DNA from: Balanoglossus misakiensis
Taxonomy: Eukaryota; Hemichordata
NCBI GenBank assembly: GCA_040954595.2
Contig: CM082583.2
Coordinates: 6,324,001-6,388,000, forward strand
Direction of reading: 5' to 3'
Length of the DNA: 64,000 bases
Shown piece by piece: positions 59,897 to 64,000 of this stretch. Within the stretch, counting starts at the first letter, position 1, and each line of letters opens with the position of its first letter. A model generated the notes under the pieces. The model ran no database searches and was not told the DNA's origin. It worked only from the letters and a program-made list of their open reading frames with translations. A program made the translations under genes and the position numbers.

Positions 59897-61718
59897 AATT
59901 TTTTGTTTGTTTTCCAGTCTCGGTGATCATGGAGCTGCCTCCAAGCTCCGTGCTGTGACGATGCTTTAGGTTTCATTTCTCGGTCGGAGGGACGTCTGTA
60001 TAATAACTAGAAGCTTAACCTGCGCGTGATACTCGTGAGTGGCACAAGCCACGGATTGTGAGAAGCACTGCTAAAGCACAATGTCTTAAACAATTGAAAA
60101 CTTAAATATTTCGCTTTGAATTTTAGGTAAAAGTATTTATTTCATTTTAGGAGAAAAACAACGACGACAGCACGAAAATGATGCATTTAAGCGAATGTGT
60201 ATGTTGACAAGAATTCGTTTGAGGGTGTTATCTAACAAGTGACAATCGTATACGTTGTATACCGTATTGATCATCAAACTGCGCGAAACGTCAGATCATG
60301 ATAAGGACACGAACCGTTGTCGACAATTTATGAATGAAAGATCAATCTCCGTCATTTAAAAAGTGCCCTTTTGTGTTTTGGGGGGTTTATTTCTCAAACT
60401 TGGATGAATTTTAGTACAAACAAGAAACATAGGCACAGCTAGTCCGATGATCAAGTGACATCGATCAAACAAGACAAAACACAAACGCTAACCCACGATG
60501 ACGACGAGAACAACGTCAAACTACAAAATTACAAAATGAAGCTTGCACCAAAAACACGAATGGTAATCATTCACGTAAAAATACAATAGAAAGGGCACCG
60601 ATCCAAAGCGGATCCACATTTTACCTTTCGTTCGTTTTCGCGGAAAATTTATGAATCATACGCAGACATCAGTAGGATTTTTGTCGTCAACTACACGAAA
60701 AAGCATGCGCTTGTATGCGCTCTATAATGGGGCCCGAGGACAGATTCCGCTCTGGTTAAAAACTAGGATGAAGGGTAACTCCTTCAAGTACGTTTATCGG
60801 CTATCGATGGTGAAACGGAGCTGCAGATTGCCCGGTCTATTGTTTCAAATATAGTCACCAGGTTTCGAAAATTAATGGAATTTTAAAACGAAGAAGGCGC
60901 TGTAAAAAATCAAGACTTTAGTCATTATTCGTGGAAGTGTTTTACACCGTTCGTTGACTGTGCTTGTTGTGACAGCATTTGTCGAGACAAGACTAATATT
61001 GTCATTTTGTCGAATGTCACGCCGTGAATCTTGTCGTCAAAGTCTCTAATGTCGGCCAAATACGGGGAAGGGACAAGAAAACAATGAAATTGGATTTTTG
61101 AAAGCAGCTACTCAACGGGTGGGTTATTGTCATCATACTTGACACTAAAAATCTATCCGAAGATTTATTGACCAAACAAAAACCAACGGTGATATATCGG
61201 AGAATTTGTAAGTAAAGTACATTTTCCTACGGTATAACATTTGATTGCATGCGTTTCAAAAAAATAAAATGAAGGGAAAACTTACTCGGTTTCCGATGAA
61301 AAGCTATCTGACCCGCGGCTCGCTAGACGGGGAAACTGCACTGGCTTGGCCGTCAAAACTGTCGTGCACAGGTCTGTGGTCGACGCTTCGTCGGCTGATT
61401 CAAACTGTAGGCAGTTCCGTTGTTCAGAAACGGCACAAAATCCGTCGGCGACAAGGGTGAGCGACGACGATGTGACCACGGCCACTTGTTACTGATAGCA
61501 CTGTCGAGAGAAGCAAAGTTACTGTAACTATTGGTGGTGAGGCGACGGTGTGGATCAGCTGATTCCTTGAAATAAATCGTCATTGGCAACGGCGACGCTC
61601 TATTGGGTGTACTTGTCTGCGGGTGACATAGCCGTGTTTACCACTGTCAGTCTGATCGGTTGGGGTATTGTGGCGGGCTCGGCTATCTGTTCTACGTCAA
61701 ACGCTTCAAACAAGTAAC

Positions 61719-61731
61719 GAGAGAGAGAGAG
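61719..61731 (+). repeat. GA dinucleotide repeat
   Basis: About six GA units. Confidence 0.85.
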
Positions 61732-64000
61732 TTTAAATAAATAGTCGGAGCCCTCGACATATGGCGAACGCACGCTATTGTGCATTCCCTTTATTAAAGC
61801 TCGTTTGAATATGCGAACGTTGCCGGCGATTTAGTTCACAAAACCCCGCATACGAGGAAGCCCATTAAACACTAGCGCAGTATCATTCACACATGAGATC
61901 GCGCTGCCTACAATCTGTCACCCATACTCTTCCTAGAAATGACAAATTTTCTTATTTACAGTTTGACCAGCCTCGATTTACACCTCCCTGATTGCACGCA
62001 TAGACCTCAGCCACCAATCGCGCATTTGATAAAGAAAACCATCGAAAATAGTGCCGAAAATTATCAGTTTTTAGGTGTGTTAGTTTTTGTTTTCAGAATG
62101 ATCATATTGCCATAAATCACCTTTCGTAAAATAAAACAGTTGACTACTGACCCAATCCACAATGAAATGCAAAATCCGAAATATTAATATAATCATAAAG
62201 AAAGAGTATTTAAAAAAAGAAAAAGAAAAAAAACACAACGACAGATCAAAACAAGAACGGACACAGTGGTTTATGCTTACTTTAGCCGTCGCCCAGAACA
62301 ACACCGATGTATCTTGCGGTCTTAGCCCAAAACCAAACATGGAACTTTGGGATAAATGAATCTGCGTGGATATCTACAAAGTCTTATATCAACCGAGATC
62401 CAGCTCCGCGCCGACAACTTTGAGTGTCTTTTGCACACAATTTTTATCACCCGCAACTAATACTTTATTACGAGAGCCGTCATTCAACTTCGACGAGCGC
62501 ATGCGCATTGGCTTTCTGTCGTCACGGGGGAGGATTATTCTCGTCTCCGTCAACATGGCTCTCTCGTTTCTCTCACCTTTCTGTGGGACAGTCAAACTGA
62601 AACGGAACAGAGTGACATCACAGAAGAGACTATATTAAGAACGGCTATGATAACACGCTGCTTGGGGTAGCCTTAAATATGTTGTTTTGATGATATGCAC
62701 GAACAAACCTTAAGGGGGGCGGAGGGGGAAACGGGTATATTTTTGATTAATATTTTCCCAGCGGAGGAGACGCTTGACGTGTGGTCAGTCAGTGATCGAT
62801 ATAGAGCACAGTATTTGTTGAGAATGTGCGAAAGTTGTGCTAATTTCAACGAGTAAAAAATTGTTATTGTTGAAGGGGGCGCCATATTTGTCCGTTCGGG
62901 GTCTGCGTCGTGTCTATAGCTAGTTGAACCGCCGCACCGGAAACGAACCTACTGCCGGCGTCGACGAGAATGTAACTCCACCTATAATGGTGAAAATTAA
63001 TTTTGCACGACATATTTGCAACATAACTGTTTGGATACTTTATTGAATCAAATGCAATTTGTGTCAAAAAAGCGCTACAGGAACGATTTGAATGCGAGCA
63101 TCAATAATGTATTCTCCCCAGTAAACCACCGCATTAACGTGAAAAATTACACCACCGACACACTTCCAAAATCTGATACGAAAAAAGTCTTTAAAAAATT
63201 GCGCTGTGCAATATTTATGCAAGGCCTTTGAATTGACATGTTGGGAGACCGAGCATAAGAAAATGGAGTGACTGCGATGAGTGAAATAGAATAGCATGCG
63301 ACAAATATTTCATAGTATCAGACAAGTCGTGGTAATTTGAGTATTCTGAGAATATCAACATACCTTATTCAAGTATAAAAACTTGTTTCTTTAATACTAC
63401 ATACATCAAATCAAAGGATTTCTTGGCCTTTTGTGTTTGTTTGTTATAATATCAGCTAACTTCAGTGGGTGTATTATTTATGTTTTCTTCGTACAGTTAA
63501 AATTATCTATATTTTATTTGTTATCAAACTTCCCAGTTCCTGTGGAATCATGCGTTTCAAGCATTTGAATGAAAATAATTGTTGTCATAATTTTATTTCT
63601 TGATTTGACTGGTGACGTTTCGTCAAACTTCTCCTGCGGTTAGTCAGTATTGCATAAATTACAGCCACACGGGCCAAAGTGTATTCCGGCGCCTGTCACC
63701 TTTCGAGACCAAGGCGTACTCTATTCCGGTGAAGATTATCTGTTTGACGATTATACACTGTATTTATCATCCCAGCAGCATTTCGACTTGTCATACGCTT
63801 ACTGCGATATTCCATGTGTCTTTGTCATAGTACGAAAGATGTCCGTCCATTGTAGGTGTCACTAATACAAAATCGTGATATTTGGTCTTAGCAAGAACCT
63901 TCCTGTTGCTAAATTTCATCACGTGGCCAACCCAACAAGCCCTTTGGATGACATGCCATTTCACAATTTCTACTACAACAGCGATGCTCGAATCACTTTT

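Larger units (their letters stand above)
56193..64000. other. Upstream flank of SKOR, no gene recognised
   Basis: Should contain the SKOR promoter and 5' non-coding exon on the minus strand, neither of which I could place. Plus-strand frames (57145-57465, 59331-59735, 59546-59893) lack family resemblance. Simple repeats are at 59852-59896 and 61719-61731. A CRE-plus-TATA arrangement lies at 58260-58300. Confidence 0.45.

Noticed and set aside
1-64000. tRNA, rRNA, snRNA or retroelement genes
   Set aside because: No tRNA B-box context with a foldable cloverleaf, no rRNA-like block and no reverse transcriptase or transposase motif was seen on reading both strands; a covariance-model scan would be needed to exclude small RNAs.

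Overview
This is a 64 kb piece of an animal nuclear genome, not a bacterial one. Coding blocks are short, separated by GT-AG introns, and join in phase. The encoded proteins are metazoan families: GTPBP3, a GOLM-type Golgi protein, a Tctex-type dynein light chain and a SKOR/CORL corepressor. Compact introns, many TACATGTA palindromes, simple repeats and single copies of genes that vertebrates carry in duplicate (GOLM1/GOLM2, SKOR1/SKOR2) suggest an invertebrate deuterostome such as a hemichordate, cephalochordate or echinoderm. I cannot fix the species from sequence alone.

Layout. (1) 1-195, minus strand: the first 65 codons of a gene that leaves the window; family not recognised. (2) 2561-5816, plus: complete eight-exon GTPBP3, the mitochondrial tRNA-modifying GTPase, including one GC-AG intron. 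(3) 7900-14765, minus: complete nine-exon GOLM1/GOLM2 homologue with a tandemly repeated luminal segment, a 20-nt microexon and a very acidic tail. (4) 17068-17682, plus: uninterrupted Tctex1-domain gene closest to DYNLT5. (5) 17683-29286: 11.6 kb without a supportable gene, holding one MITE-like inverted-repeat element. (6) 29287-30576, plus: a 429-residue basic/coiled-coil protein of unknown family. (7) 30577-45065: 14.5 kb with no convincing gene. (8) 45066-56192, minus: SKOR/CORL, a large first coding exon followed by six small exons encoding a C-terminal coiled coil. (9) 56193-64000: non-coding upstream flank of SKOR, with one CRE-plus-TATA arrangement.

Gene order is mostly divergent or convergent pairs: unknown gene and GTPBP3 head to head, GTPBP3 and GOLM tail to tail, GOLM and DYNLT5-like head to head, coiled-coil gene and SKOR tail to tail. 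The genes act in unrelated processes (mitochondrial tRNA modification, Golgi, dynein motor, Smad/BMP-linked transcriptional repression), so this is not a functional cluster. The long non-coding blocks around SKOR are what one expects of a developmental regulator with distant enhancers, but that is inference.

Exon limits come from reading splice sites and phase by eye. All joins in the three multi-exon models are phase-consistent. I saw no tRNA, rRNA, CRISPR array, reverse transcriptase or transposase. I found no clear evidence of a previously undescribed system; the most unusual items are the GC-AG introns, the repeat structures in and beside the GOLM gene, the two possible SKOR C-termini and the orphan coiled-coil gene.
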